Shown in pieces: positions 1 through 12,442 of a stretch of 64,000 nucleotides of DNA. The DNA lies in contig NC_081410.1 in the NCBI RefSeq assembly GCF_030272615.1, positions 569,055,152-569,119,151 on the forward strand, given 5' to 3'. The DNA is from Cryptomeria japonica. Taxonomy: Eukaryota; Streptophyta; Pinopsida; Cupressales; Cupressaceae. Position 1 is the stretch's first letter. Each line of letters opens with the position of its first letter. Under the pieces are notes generated by a model. It did not search any database. It was not told the DNA's origin and saw only the letters and a program-made list of their open reading frames with translations. A program made the position numbers and the translations under genes.

Positions 1-393
1 ACTCAATGTTGATGTGACATGAGTGGGAATTAAAAATTGATGGATAATGATAAGCATGATTATGAGAGATTCTAGAAGGATTAATCAATCTAATAAGATT
101 AGGAAAAGTGATTTGTAGGAATCACATGACTAGGTTAATTAATTAGAATTAATCAACTGAGTGGGTTTAGAGGAAATAATTATTGGAAGGGACTTTAGAG
201 GAATAGAGGAATAATTAATTTATTTGATAAATTAATTATTGGACAATAGTGACAGGATTAATTAAATTAGATTTAATTGATTCTGAGAGGAATAAGGATA
301 ACCCAATTAAAGTTAATTAATTATGTTGATAGGCTTAAATTAATTAAATATTAATTTTAGGTGTCTACAATTACAATCATCATCAAGCCAACA
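1..393 (-). mobile_element. Partial LTR (3' side) of a minus-strand LTR retrotransposon
   Basis: On the minus strand a polypurine tract (CCAAAGGGGGAGAT) is directly followed by TGTTGGCTTG, the usual TG start of an LTR, and the LTR runs left past the window edge. The visible part is very AT-rich and repeats TTAATTAA-type palindromes. Its sequence does not visibly match the start of the putative 5' LTR near 6674, so the pairing of the two ends is unproven. Confidence 0.55.
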
Positions 394-550
394 ATCTCCC
401 CCTTTGGCATTGATGACAACACTTATAAAATTTTATAGTAATACCGCTAAGTGTGCATACACAACAAATTTACTCATACTCCCCCTTAATGCATGCATAA
501 ATACAAAATTTTCAAAAAAACACACATACATATTTCTACTCCCCCTTTGA
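394..550 (-). other. Three polypurine tracts of the minus-strand element
   Basis: Three AAGGGGGAG-type tracts lie on the minus strand: 407-394 beside the LTR, 487-478, and 550-539. The first is the expected plus-strand primer of reverse transcription. The other two resemble it and are spaced about 75 and 140 bp upstream. Both Copia families A and C in this window also carry a second tract, so duplication of this signal is a shared trait. Confidence 0.5.
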
Positions 551-884
551 AAATAATGCCAAATTGAAAAGATAAAATATATACATATATAGAAAATTTG
601 TATCAAAGTGTTCAACATATATAACAATAACTTTAAAAAGTTCATGCATTAGCTAATCTCATAAAAATATCATTGAAGCTCTTCTTCATCTGTGACAAAG
701 GGTTTTCCCATGATTGCAGTATGTTTGCAATATACTCAAATGTAGACGTGAGCTGGGAATGAAATTCTTCCATTAAGTCCAGTGTGCAGGTTTCAGGGGT
801 TGCAAGAATAGCTTCTGCATTGGAGCAGGCTCTCTGAAGAATGTCTACTTGTGATGTGAGAAGACTTTTGAGGTCTTTAAGAGA

Positions 885-3775
885 TCAAAGTCTCTTTTCC
901 TTCTCATTATCATAACTATCTAGTCTGCTATGTAAATCATCTACAAACTTGCTAAAGGCATGTATGGAATCCTGGAGTGGGACATATGCCTTGCATATCC
1001 GTTCCATTTCTTGCTTTGTTTCAACTTGACTTTTTGAAATGTCAGAATAAAAGAAAGTAACATTGGAGGTAGAAGCAAGATACTTTCCTCCTATTTCAAT
1101 AGCTTTACTCAACAGACTTTTATTGTGAGATAGAGCCATTTTTCTACTATCAATATCCTTTGCCAGTTTATCTCCATATTTCTTCTTGTGGTTATTTTCA
1201 ACATATAGTTGAGTAGCATCTTTGAGTGATTTAATTTGATTAGATGCATCTGCAACTAAGTGACCAAGTTTCTAATGGGTGTAGAAAGATGTACTATAGA
1301 TGTTTCTGGTAGTAAGCTAGACAAAATTTCTAGTGCAGTCTGAACTGTCTCTGCTTCAACCCTTTGCTCTTTCTATCTCTTCTTGTGCGCCCTAGATTGC
1401 ATAACATTAGCAATCTTCATCATTTCTGATGCGCTTAGATTGTTCATATCGACTGGTCCTGAGATGCTTAGAGAATCATCATCATCATCATCTTCAAGTT
1501 GTTTCTGCTTTGCCGGTTCAGGGGATATAACCTTAATGATGGCTTTCTATGTATTCTTCTCCATTTCCTATTGTGTGACAATAGTTTTAGTAGGTTCCTT
1601 CTGAATTTCTTGAATGACTGGTGGAGATTAAAGTTTCTCCAGTTATTCTGTTGCTGATGGATTGTTCACTTTTGGTTGAGTAGCCGGTTGCTCAACTAAG
1701 GTAACCTATACATTAGTGATTGCTGGGGGCTCCATATCTGGTGCAATGTTGTCTCCAGATAGGTCCACTATGTTCTCAACATCATTATCAACAAGAATAA
1801 TGAAATCATCCTTCTTCATGAGAGGCTAGACCTCATCAGGTTGAATAATCTCCTCTTCATCCATTTTCGGTCTAATAACATCATCAACTATCTCTTTTGT
1901 ATCCTTATTCTTAGGATAATGGTTGAGTTCTTCCATCTTTTTGATTCCACAGGCTATCTGATGTGTCTCAGTTTCAACAATTGCCCTTTTACCATTAAGA
2001 AGCTTCAATCTTCTTGCTTTAAAAGAAAAATGTGCTTTGTACTAATCAACTAAAGCACTAATTCCATCCGTAGATAAATTGGGAAAATATTGTACAAATA
2101 TTTCATCAATAATTTCTTTTCCCAATTTTATAGCATCCTCCCATTTATCTAAAAGAATATTATACAAAGAGATTGAAATAACCTTTTCTAGATCATGTGG
2201 AAACCTACTGTAATGACATAAATGAGTGATTACCTGTTGAATCACTTTCTCTTTCTCATCTTCTGTGAAGGAGTCAAAATATTTTTTGACATTGTCAAAC
2301 CTATTCCTCCCTAGTGTCTTCATTGTTCTTTCAAAATGGGTATCTAGTTTGTAAGCAACTATATCAATAGGTGTAGTTGCCTTTGGCACTACCTTTATCT
2401 TCTTGGATATTCTACTAGTTGGTTTTTCTTTCTTTGGTTCTTCATCAGAATATGTTCCCTTGGACTGTGGTTGCAAAATCAATTTCCTACCTCTCTTCTT
2501 TGTCTCCTTTTTAGTATATACTTTGGGTTTCGATTCCTTTTTGGTTAGGACACTCCTTATAACCCTAGTACTCTTTGTTGTTGTAGATGCTTCATCAAAA
2601 TTTTTATTCTTTCCTTTTGTACTTTTGACAGGTGCAGTACTAGTTTGCTCAGATGCTTCTTGGACTGCCACAATGTTCAATTTTGGGTGTTTCTTATCTA
2701 CAGGTGATGGTAATAGGGTATTAGCATAACCAACCAGTGGATCATGGTTAACCTCATAACTCATGTCTTCCATTTCTTCTTCTCTTGGCTCAATTGCTTG
2801 CATTAAGCAAAAGTCAGTGGTAACAGTGAAGATTATGTCCTCAAAATGTTTTACCACATCTTCCAGTAGCCTCATTCTCATGCTCATCTTCTTTTGGAAC
2901 TCATTGAAATACCTATTCAAGGCAGCATGGAAAGTGTTCTTTACAGCCTTGATGTTTTTCTTGATTTTAGCCAAGACCGGTGAGTCCTTTGACCACTCAA
3001 TGTCTCCAATCCCTGGTAGAAAGTTTTGAAAGTAAAAGAATAGACTGATTAATAGTTGGCCATACTTGAATTTCAGACTACTATCCTTCTTGATAGTTTG
3101 CAAATTCAAAAATAATTGTTTCCTGATAGCTTCACATAGATCATAGTCTACATTATCAACAATCATTCTGTGAGCTATGTGAACTACTGTAGATGGAATA
3201 CTGTTAAGTCTACTAGAGTAAAATACTCAGTAGCCTATCACCATTGCTGCTACTTTTATTGCAGGGTCCTTAATATTGTTGACAGAAAAATCACGCTCAT
3301 CAGATGTAGAACCGGTTAATTTGAAGACAGTATCCTTTAGAATTTTCATTAGCTCAAGTACTTCACCAGTTGAGAAATAGCCAGTCATAGCCTGAATGGA
3401 TTTCTTTTTAATTGTGTGAGTCCTTTCTAAGTACATGTTTTCTCCATGATCTCTACTCAAAATTATTCTGATATGTGCTTCTTCAAAATCATCAAGAAAA
3501 TAAGAGCCATTATGAAAACCCTTTTCAAAAATCCTAGCATATTGTGTCTTAATCTTGCCATTCTTATCGCAAAGTGATTTTAACTGGGTGTAGATGTATA
3601 GAGACCCTAAGTATTCTAACTTGCAGTCAATATAACTGGACAAATCACCTTTGACCAAAACTCCGCTCGAAACTTGCGATAATGCATTATATGACACAAT
3701 CTTATCTGCCTTTTGAGCTTCCATAGGCTCAGAAGTGATCATCAACCTCTCTACAGACTTTGAAGTAGATGCCAT
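885..3775 (-). pseudogene. Large uncharacterised retroelement ORF (ORF2), interrupted
   Basis: No family is recognised. The main frame starts at 3775 (MASTSKSVERL) and stays in one frame to 1826, with a stop at 3227 and another at 2042. Coding-like sequence continues to 885 in shifted frames, including a run of six Asp codons near 1475-1490 and a coiled-coil-like C-terminal piece (1139-885). About 900 residues in total. Order: globular N-terminal part (3775-2760), then a Lys/Ser/Thr-rich basic linker (about 2640-2400, with TKKRGRK), then a helical part. There is no signal peptide, no membrane segment and no protease, RT, RNase H or integrase motif. It lies between a zinc-knuckle ORF and the LTR, where autonomous elements carry pol. 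It may be an additional ORF of the kind plant LTR elements sometimes carry, or a captured host gene. Confidence 0.5.
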
Positions 3776-4368
3776 TCTAGATGAACAAGATTCGAAGTTG
3801 TATGTTCAAAGAAATACCTTGTTTCATGCACGTTGCCCCGTTTACTGGTTGAAATGCCCAAGTGCACACCAGTTCGACCTTCTGCAACCTTCAATTCAAC
3901 TTAATTTCACAAATCACAAAAGAATTTGGCAATTTATCGCAAGACAATCTTACTCAGCTCAGCAAGCCCTCCAAGTTTCTTTCTCAAATGCATTAGGGTT
4001 AAAATGAAAAAGTAAAACTTGCTTTTATCCTTTTTACCTACTACAATAAATGCTCACCCGTTAGAGTTACAAACCCTAATTTCACCACTCAAGTGGAAAA
4101 ATCGGTTGATAACATGTTAACAAAAAAGTTACCAAAATTTCATGTTTCAAAATTCTTTTGCTGCTCATTTTTTTTTGACAAGGGGTTCGAAGATGTTTTA
4201 CCGTTAAGCTCCCCTTAGCCATATTAAAAAGGCTTAAGTCACAAATGTAGAGTTCTCTTCACTAGGTGAAGGAACAATTTCTTCTTCAGGTGACTCATCA
4301 CTTTTATTCTTTCAAATTCGATTCATTTCCTCATTGGTTTCTTCAACATTAACTTTCGGCTTTCCCTT

Positions 4369-5526
4369 CTAATCTTTAGAAGAGTTGACCGGTTTGTTGT
4401 TTTTGGATCTACAGAATTTTGCTAAGTGCCCCGGTTTGTTATAGTGATAATAGGACATAACAGATGATCTCCAAGGTCCTGCATTTCCTCTTCTCATTCT
4501 TCTTCCATAGTTCATAGCCACATGACCAAAGTTACTACAGATGGTGCAAATAACATTTGTTACCTTTTCCATCTCAAATGGACTAAACCAGTTTCCGTAG
4601 GATCTTTGCCAGTTCAGGTTTACCCGGCTGTTAAAGTTCCTCATCCGGTCACCATTTGGTCTTAGATGCATGTGTTGTATAGGATTCTTTTCTCCATATA
4701 TGCACTGAACAGATCTATGTCCATACATTCCACATGTGAAGCAATGACCTTCAAACTTCTTGGACACATACCCAGTATTAGTATTGTAACTTGTATTTCA
4801 GTTAGGTTTGTCTCTACAAACATTTGCAGTTTGACCAAGTTTATGGCAAAAAAAGAAAATAGGTTTAAAGACCTTCTTACCGGTAGGTTTATTGATCTTA
4901 GGAGCATATTTATTCTTAAGATTGTTGCTCTTTGTACCAGAGGATTCACCTTTTTCAGTTGTATGAAAACCAAGTCTAGAGACATCACCCTTCATTCTTT
5001 GTGATTGAATTTGTTCTTCCAGCATGGTAGAACTCTTGATGAAATTCTCCAATTTCTCATTGGCTTCAGTAAGATATTTCGTGACATCTTCATTATGCTT
5101 TGATAGGTTCTCTTTTAGAGATGATGCAAGTTCAAGACCTAGCTGCAGGTTCTCCTTTTCTTCTCTTTCAACAACCAAATGCTCATGCATAGTGGTATTT
5201 TCCTATTTGATCTTTGTAATCTCTTGATCTCTTTCCTTGATAAGATCTTCAGGAGCTCTTCTAGCTTCTAGTTCCTGACTCATGCAGTGAGACCTTCTAG
5301 CTCTCTCCTTAGATTCAGTTTCTCACTATTTAACTTTTCAACTTTTTCTGCTAAAGCATCAATTTTGGCTTCATTTGAAGAACTATTATTAGATATCTCT
5401 AATAGTTATTTAGTTAGCTCTCTCCTTTTGACTTGAGAAGCTTTCAGTTTGACCCTTAGGTTTTCAAGCTTATTTCTGCTAGCTTCTAGCTCTCTAGCCA
5501 TCTTGAAGTAGCTCCTGTCCCCCATG
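4369..5526 (-). pseudogene. Gag-like coiled-coil/zinc-knuckle ORF (ORF1), interrupted
   Basis: A plausible start is the ATG at 5526, in the strong plant context CCACCATGG, 47 nt downstream of the primer site. The N-terminal part is heptad-like (RELEASRNKLENLRVKLKA) and continues as coiled coil through about 4990. Then come knuckle motifs: a decayed FCHKLGQTANVC (near 4840), an intact CX2CX4HX4C in CFTCGMYGHRSVQC (near 4750), and two decayed ones, CTICSNFGHVAMNY and YYHYNKPGHLAKFC. Stops and frameshifts break the frame near 5410, 5275, 5190 and 4798. The domain mix fits a nucleic-acid-binding Gag nucleocapsid, but the usual Copia gag domain is not recognisable. No protease follows. Confidence 0.5.
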
Positions 5527-5572
5527 GTGGTTTCAAGGCTCCCTTATAATTGGTTAGGCTTTAAATAAGTTA

Positions 5573-5585
5573 GGCTCTGATACCA
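5573..5585 (-). other. Primer-binding site (initiator tRNA-Met type)
   Basis: The minus strand reads TGGTATCAGAGCC, the standard plant LTR-element primer site. It fixes the orientation of this element and places its 5' LTR to the right. Confidence 0.8.
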
Positions 5586-5587
5586 AT

Positions 5588-6674
5588 TAATGGACTTGAA
5601 AATCACTGAGAGGGGCGGTGGGGTGTGAATCAGTGACACCTAAAACTAAACTACTTTAAACACTAACCAATAGATGAACTTAACAAAGCTTTTACACACA
5701 ATGCATGTAATCTAGAATGATATAACAAAATCCATAAAAACTAAAGCATCCACCATAACATAAGTGTTTATACATGGAAAAACCAAATAGGTAAAAACCA
5801 TGGCGAGATGGAACTCACTAGTAAACTATCTACAGTAATAGATAACTGACCAATTAAGGTCTATAAAGTGCTCTGCTAGGAGAAAATCTTGTTAGAGATC
5901 ACAAAGCTTGATTAGAAGCCTATACCCTGTTAAGAGTAGTACCCTGTTAGGAGTAACCTCGGTGGATGATTTTAGAATCCAAACTAATCGATCACCTTGT
6001 TAGAGGATTTATACATTAAAGCTTGTTATAGCTTACCCAATTAAGGGATTTGATTATGTTGTAATGGTTAGAAAACAACAAGAATTCTTTGATCTATTCT
6101 GAGTAGCACAATACTTGCTTGATCAGATCCTTCTAAGTAAATTCAACACTGCTCTTCAACACACTCTTCATCTTAACACTTATCGCTCTTCAATAAAAAA
6201 TTTCTCTCTTCATGCATACCATCATAATATGACATAACATATCTCAAATGATTTACTAAGATGTCTTTAAATAGACATTCAAATCTTATGTCAGTCCAAG
6301 GAAATCATTACACAATTTCCTAGGTGCAGTGTCTCTAGACAAGTGATTATTACTCATCACAGAAATGACCGCCAAGTAATCAGTGTTGGTAACTCATCAC
6401 ATAAATAATCAAACACTGGTTGGAACAATCAATACCGGTTTGAATAAAACATATGAACCATTGTTCTTGAATCTCCGCTTGATCTCCATCTTTATCTTCA
6501 TCTTGTTGCCAACTTAGTATAACCATAGGTTGTTCCTTATGCACATACCGGTTGACACAAAGTACCAGTTAGGGATTAACCTCTAACATACTAGTTTACT
6601 ATGTAAACAATTGAAGTTACACCGGTAGTTAGTATAATCATATGTGTCTGTGAGAGTGTTTCATCAATGACAAC
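5588..6674 (-). mobile_element. Putative 5' LTR of the minus-strand element
   Basis: Sequence from the primer site rightward has typical plant Copia LTR content: a C-rich stretch before the primer site (minus CCCCACCGCCCCTCTCAG) and, near 5773-5800, the conserved GGTTTTT...GGTTTTTCCATG block also seen in LTRs of families A and C. The outer end near 6674 (minus TGTTGTCATTGATG) is a guess; no target duplication was found. Confidence 0.45.
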
Positions 6675-7884
6675 AAGTGATGAATACATTACATTCATCA
6701 GCAAGCGAACAAAGGATCCATAAAATCTACCGAGAAACACCTTTTGAGGACCCATACAAATATCCCTATGAGGTTTTACCTAATCGGATGGTTTCCAAAC
6801 ATTAACCCCTCTCTCACCACATGAATTAAAATTATATTCCCTCTCAACACACTTAAACTTAACCCTGAGTATAAGACCTTTTAGTAAATGATAAATATAT
6901 GTCTCCATTCCCATCTATGGAAAATAGGTTACTCTTGCAACTTATTCATGCAATATTTGGTTGGGTATTATTCTCTCTTCTTCCCTCTATTTGTGCACCC
7001 TCTCTCCTATTTTAGAAAACCACAAGTATAGGTGGATCATCATAATAAGTCATATTAGTTGGTATCCAATTTTCAATAATTATACTTGTGAATTATTGAC
7101 TTTGCTAATTCTACGCCATCCTAGATTTGAATCATGTCAATATATCATGTGTGTATGTGAGATCATTAATAAATGTCAATTCAACATATTAGAAATATAT
7201 ACAATTAAGTTATTTCAGTTTCATCATAATTGAGAAATTACGTATAGCTAAATACACAAGAAAACAAGCAATGAAATAATCTCATCACCAATCTCTTAGC
7301 CTTTTAAGTTAACTAAATAAGATATATACAACAATTAGGGATTTTGTAAGATGGAGTGATGATGAAGCCGAAGATAACCAAGATGGTGACAAGGATGGTT
7401 GGTGGGGGATTTTCATTGGCCCCATGTCCCTATCCTGGCTAGCGAGTTGGGCTTTTTTTGGTTTGTTTGGTGTGCCCTGTACAGGGGTGTGTTTGTGGTG
7501 GCAGTTCCTTCCTATTTTTCTCTCTCTCATGGCTCGTTCCATTTTTATTGACTATGGCTACCCTCTTTGTGTGTTGTGAAGGGCATTCTTGTGGTTGGTT
7601 TGTGAAGTTATGTGGGTTTTTTACAGTTTCCTCTCAGGGTTTTGGCTTCCGGTTTGAACCAATGGTGGCCATTTTTTGCTTGGTTGTGGATTTCTTAGGT
7701 GTCATTTCTAGTGTTGGCTTCTTTGCAACCTTCTTTTCCTTCATTTCTTGTGTGTATTTCTCTTGTTGTGTGGGTGTTTGTGGATTTTCATCATTTGTGC
7801 CTCCCATTCTTTTTCGCACTAGCTTTGTTTATTTCATCTACTTTGGGCTCTATCATGTTTTATCTTTGTGGGTGTTGATGAGAA
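6675..7884. other. Intergenic sequence without supported gene
   Basis: A perfect 7-bp inverted repeat (GATGAAT/ATTCATC) lies near 6683-6703. The second half (about 7340-7880) is unusually G/T-rich on the plus strand with long pyrimidine/purine asymmetry; its open frames show biased composition rather than a recognisable protein, and one runs into the adjoining LTR fragment. It may be a remnant of another transposon. I see nothing else. Confidence 0.5.
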
Positions 7885-8144
7885 GATTGTGGGTAAGGTT
7901 TCCCACCATGGTTTTTCCTCTTACAGGGTTTCCACATACAAACATTGGTGTTATGTGTTGTGGATGTTATTGTCTTTCTGTTTCATGCATTAATCTTTCC
8001 TGGTACTGCAATTAACTGATAAACTCTACCGACATAAAGTTTGGTTTACTGATATTAAGCATTAAGTTTGGTTAAGTTGTTTTTGGTTTGAATTTATTTG
8101 ACAAATAATTCACCCCCCCTATCAGTTGTCTCTGGGACCTAACA
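7885..8144 (+). repeat. 5' LTR fragment of A1
   Basis: 260 bp matching the 3' quarter of the full family-A LTR (from GATTGTGGGTAAGG to GACCTAACA) directly precede the A1 primer site. Sequence left of 7885 is unrelated, so the LTR is truncated at its 5' side. Confidence 0.85.
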
Positions 8145-8146
8145 AT

Positions 8147-8158
8147 TGGTATCAGAGC
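8147..8158 (+). other. Primer-binding site of A1
   Basis: TGGTATCAGAGC, two bases after the LTR end, complementary to the 3' end of initiator tRNA-Met. Confidence 0.9.
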
Positions 8159-8603
8159 CTAGTCCTCTTTTGGAGAAGCTTAACAGCTTGAGGAGATCCA
8201 ATGTCTACTAACTATTTTAGGAAGGACAGTCCTAAACTTGATGAGACCAACTATGGCATATGGAAGATCGAGATGTAGACACATCTAAATTTCATTGGAA
8301 AGGACATCTGGGAAGTTACAAAGAATGGCTATACTGCTCCTACTCCCAGTCATCCTAATCCACCTACCTTAGGAAAAGATGAAGAAAATGATTGCAAAGC
8401 AAGGGAAGCACTTTTGAGCACATTATCAGATCAGAAAATCATGGGATTATCAGATAGGTCTACTACTAAAGCTATTTGGGATCATTTGGAAACATTGAGT
8501 GAAGGAGATTTCAAAGTCAAAATTGCAAAACTTGAAAGCTTCCGGGTCAGGTATGAAAATCTGAAAATGGAAGAAGATGAAAGGATTTTTGCTTTTATCG
8601 AAA

Positions 8604-8846
8604 GAGTTAATGAAATTGTTTTGGGTATTAAATGTTGTGGAGGAACCTTAAATGAAGATGAAATTGTTTCAAAATTTTATGAGGATTGCTACCGGCATAC
8701 AAGCTGAAAGTTAATGCTATAAATGAGTTAATGAAATTGTTTTGGGTATTAAATGTTGTGGGGGAATCTTAAGTAAAGATGAAATTGTTTCAAAAATTTT
8801 AAGAGGATTGCCACCAGCATACAAAATGAAAGTTACTCCTATAAAT
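8604..8846 (+). repeat. Tandem duplication of 121/122 bp in A1 gag
   Basis: Copies at 8604-8724 and 8725-8846 are near-identical. Each starts with GAGTTAA, and the sequence after the second copy also starts with GAGTTAA. The equivalent A2 region has one copy, so this arose after A1 and A2 separated, probably by slippage at the 7-bp microhomology. The length is not a consistent multiple of three and breaks the frame. Confidence 0.85.
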
Positions 8847-10777
8847 GAGTTAAGAACTATGAGTAATACATTAGTAACTAGGGACACATTGATTGAAAAA
8901 CTTTCATCTTTTGAAATTGAGGAATTTGGTCCTATTGCTACTATAAAGACAGATTTAGCTTTTAAGGCATCAACATCTGCACCATCATTTGACAAATCTG
9001 GTTGGAAAGCCTTTTATGCAAGAGAACTTGAAGAAAGCAGGAGAGAAAATGAAGAACTTGAAGAACTTGTAGCACTATTTGCAAGAAAAATGCCTAAAGG
9101 TCCAGTTGGAAGTAAGTATGAAGGTAAAACACCCTTTAAATGTTTTAACTATAATAAGATTGGTCATATGGCTTCAAGATGCCCTGATAGACATGCTAGA
9201 CTAAGAGAAGAAACTAGAAGAACATACAAGACTAACCTTGAATATCAGAGATATAGATTTAAGAAAAATAAAGACAAATCTTGTTATCTTGCTGATGAAG
9301 GAGTCACTGATGATTCTAATAAGGATCTGATAGACAATGGATGGGTTTTTGTTTCTATAACAGAAGATCAACCAGCACCTACTATTCAACCGGTAGAGCA
9401 AGCCCTGGTAGCTAAAGTCGAAGTTAAGGATGAATGGATCATTCATCCAGGATGTTCACATCATATGATTGGTGAGAAAGGTAAATTCTTGACCTTTTAG
9501 GAATATAATGGAGGTCTAGTAAGATTTGGAGACGATAAAGCTTGTTTGATCAAAGGAATAGGAACTATATCTCTTGATGGTAAGCATAATACTAACAATG
9601 TTTACTATGTAGAAGGTTTAAAGCATAATCTTTTGAGTGTTGGTCAATTAGTTGAAAAGGGATTTCAGTTACAATTCAAGAATGGAAAATGCAAAATTAT
9701 GAAAAAAAATGGTTTGGAAATTGCAACCGGTAATCAAACTAGAGGTAATATCTTTCATTTTAATAATAGTGAAAAGACATCCCTGATTACACATATTGAT
9801 GAAAGTTGTCTATGGCATAAGAGACTTTGTCATGTAAATTTTAATTGCATGGTGAAAACCAGTACTACTAAGGCAGTTAGAGATTTGCCTAAGATTGTCA
9901 AACCTCACAATCTGGTATGTAAGGAATGTCAATTTGGAAAACAAGTTAGAGCATCTTTTAAAAGTATTCTAGAAAAATCGAATAATGATCTTGACTTAAT
10001 TCAAACCGATTTATGTGGTCAAGCTAGAACTAAAAGCTTACAAGGTGATAGATATTTCATGCTAATCATTGATGACTATTCTTGAATGTGTTTGGTTACT
10101 TTTCTTAGAGAAAAATTAGAAGCACTTGGGAAGTTCAAACTGTTCAAGGTAATGCTAGAAAATAAAACCGGTAAGAAAATCAAATGTCTGAGATCAGATC
10201 AAGGAGGTGAAGTTACATCTACGGAATTTAATGCATTCTGTGAAGTGAATGGAATCAGAAGACAGTTATCAACACCCCAGACACCACAACAGAATGGAGT
10301 TGTAGAAAGGAAAAACAAAACTATCTTGGATGTAGCTAGAAGTATGCTATCAGAAGCAAATCTACCACATATATATTGGAGAGAAGCATTGAGTACAATG
10401 GTCTATACATTCAACAAAGTTCACATCAAAGGTGAACCCGGTAAGACCCCTCATGAACTATGGTTTGGTATTACTCCTACTCTTAAATATTTCAAAATAT
10501 TTTGAAGTAAATACTATATTAGAAGAGATGAATATATTTGAAAATTTGATCCTAGAAGTGATGAAGGAATATTTCTTGGTTATTCATCTAAGAGAAAAGC
10601 ATATAGAGGTTTTAAAAAGAGACTGCAGAAAATTGTTGAGAGTACAAATGTGAAGATTGATGAAAAGTTTAGATGAACTTCAAGGTATATAGACTCTGAA
10701 CTGGAAACAAAGACACTGACAAATGAACATACATTAAAGCCACCAATACAGAATGAAGATCCAGTTACACCGGTATC

Positions 10778-10908
10778 ATCTGAAAATTCCACTATAACTG
10801 AGGAGCAACAACAAATGAAGACACCCCGGTATATAAGATTGAATCACTCTGAAAATTCCACTGTAACTGAGGAACAACAACAAATGAAGACACCCCGGTA
10901 TATTCAGA
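10778..10908 (+). repeat. Tandem duplication in the A1 integrase-RT linker
   Basis: The stretch TCTGAAAATTCCACT...CACCCCGGTATA occurs twice in direct tandem. A2 has a single copy with the seed TCTGAAAATT/TCTAAAAATT at both positions where duplication would have started and ended, again pointing to microhomology. Confidence 0.75.
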
Positions 10909-12442
10909 AACAAACCTAATGAAGATGTTAAGGTAATCAGAAATAAAGCAAGACTAGTTAAGGGATATTCAAAGAAAAAAGGAATTGATAATAATGAAAC
11001 CTTTGCACCTGTCGCTAGAATTGAAACAGTCAGATTATTCTTGGCTTTTGCAACACACAAAAACTACAAAGTCTATCAAATGGGTATTAAATGCGCATTT
11101 CTGAATGGAGATCTTGAAGAAGAAGTTTACATTGAGCAACCTGATGGATTTTCTTTGACAGATAAAAAAGATATGGTTTGCAGGTTAAGGAAACCTTTGT
11201 ATGGGTTGAAGTAAGCTCCATGAGCTTGGTATGCTAGATTGGATAAATATCTTTTAAAGATTGGATTTTCTAAAGGTAATGCTAACAACAACGTATACTA
11301 TAAAGTGACTAATGATGAAATCTTGGTTATAGAAGTTTTTGTTGATGATATAATCTTTGGAGGAGAAGATGGATTATGTAAAGACTTTTCTATTGAAATG
11401 CATCAAAAATTTGAAATGTCTATGATTGGAGAGATGAAATTATTTTTAGGATTGCAGATTTCACAGACTGATAAAGGTATATTCTTGAGTCAATACAAGT
11501 ACTTGAAGGAGGTACTAAAGAAATTTGGAATGGAAAACTCTAAACCGACAAGAACACCTATGACTACAAATGACAAATTATCATGAAGGGATGAATCTAC
11601 ACATGTTAATCCGAATAGGTACAAATCTATGATTGGAGGTCTACTGTATTTGACACAAATAAGACTTGATATTATGAATGTAGTATGTATTGTTCCAATA
11701 TTGCAGAGTAATCCTAAAGAAAATCATGAATCAGCAGTAAAAAGGATTTTTCAGTACTTACAAGGCACTACAAATCTTGGTTTATGGTATCCTAGAGATA
11801 ACTTTGAATTATGTTCATACATAGATGTAAATTGGGCAGGAGATGTGGATGACAGAAAAAGCACCACCAATGGAGCATTTTTCCTTGGAAATAGATTAAT
11901 TTCTTGGTTGAGTAAGAAACAAAGTTGCACATCTTTATCATAAGCAGAATCAGAATATGTTGTAGCAGCAACTAACTGTACACAAGTATTATGGCTTACG
12001 AAAATGTTAAAGGACATAAAGGTAAAATGCAAGGAACCTATAACTATCTATTGTGATAACACTACAGCAATTGATATATCTAAGAATCCAGTACTACATT
12101 CTAAAACCAAACACGTTTCTATCAAATTGAATTTCTAAAGGAGAATGTTGAAACAAAAGAAGTAAAACTAGTTTATGTGAATACTAAAGAGAAGATTACA
12201 GATATTTTCACTAAGCCTCTGTCTAAGGAGACTTTTGAATATCTCAGACATCAGATTGGGGTCATACCCCCACCGGTAGAGACTTAGACAGTTGATGTTT
12301 GTCATCAGCCGCCAGAATTAACAGAGAAATCTTTTATTCCGGCTTTGATGATGAGAGCTACTTCTCAGGGGGAGTAGTTGGTATAGTGAATTGGTTGGTA
12401 TTTTGTAATTTTGGTTTTGTAGTAACTTTGGCATTTGATGTC

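Larger units (their letters stand above)
8201..12287 (+). pseudogene. A1 Copia gag-pol polyprotein, degenerate
   Basis: Gag starts at 8201 (MSTNYFRKDSP) and is hit by a TAG after 25 codons (8276). Recognisable in order: gag helix region (8414-8700), knuckle CFNYNKIGHMASRC with the second Cys changed to Tyr, a protease site reading HPGCSHHM instead of DSGCSHHM, integrase zinc site (WHKRLCH...CKEC), integrase core Asp-Asp-Glu (QTDLCG, LRSDQGG, VVERKNK), RT ([11 protein letters not shown] and FVDDIIFGG), RNase H (IDVNWAGDVDDRKST) and the C-terminus DIFTKPLSKETFEYL, ending at TAG 12285. Stops at 9498, 10083, 10503, 11584 and elsewhere, tandem duplications and a deletion of the RT N-terminus near 10905 make it non-functional. 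Confidence 0.9.

Noticed and set aside
2403-3029. Plus-strand open frames opposite the large ORF of the first element
   Set aside because: Shadows of the minus-strand coding frame; hydrophobic readings come from its Lys-rich and Ser-rich codons.
7458-8015. 185-codon plus-strand open frame
   Set aside because: It runs from a G/T-rich low-complexity stretch into the family-A LTR fragment; Cys/Phe-rich composition and no recognisable domain.
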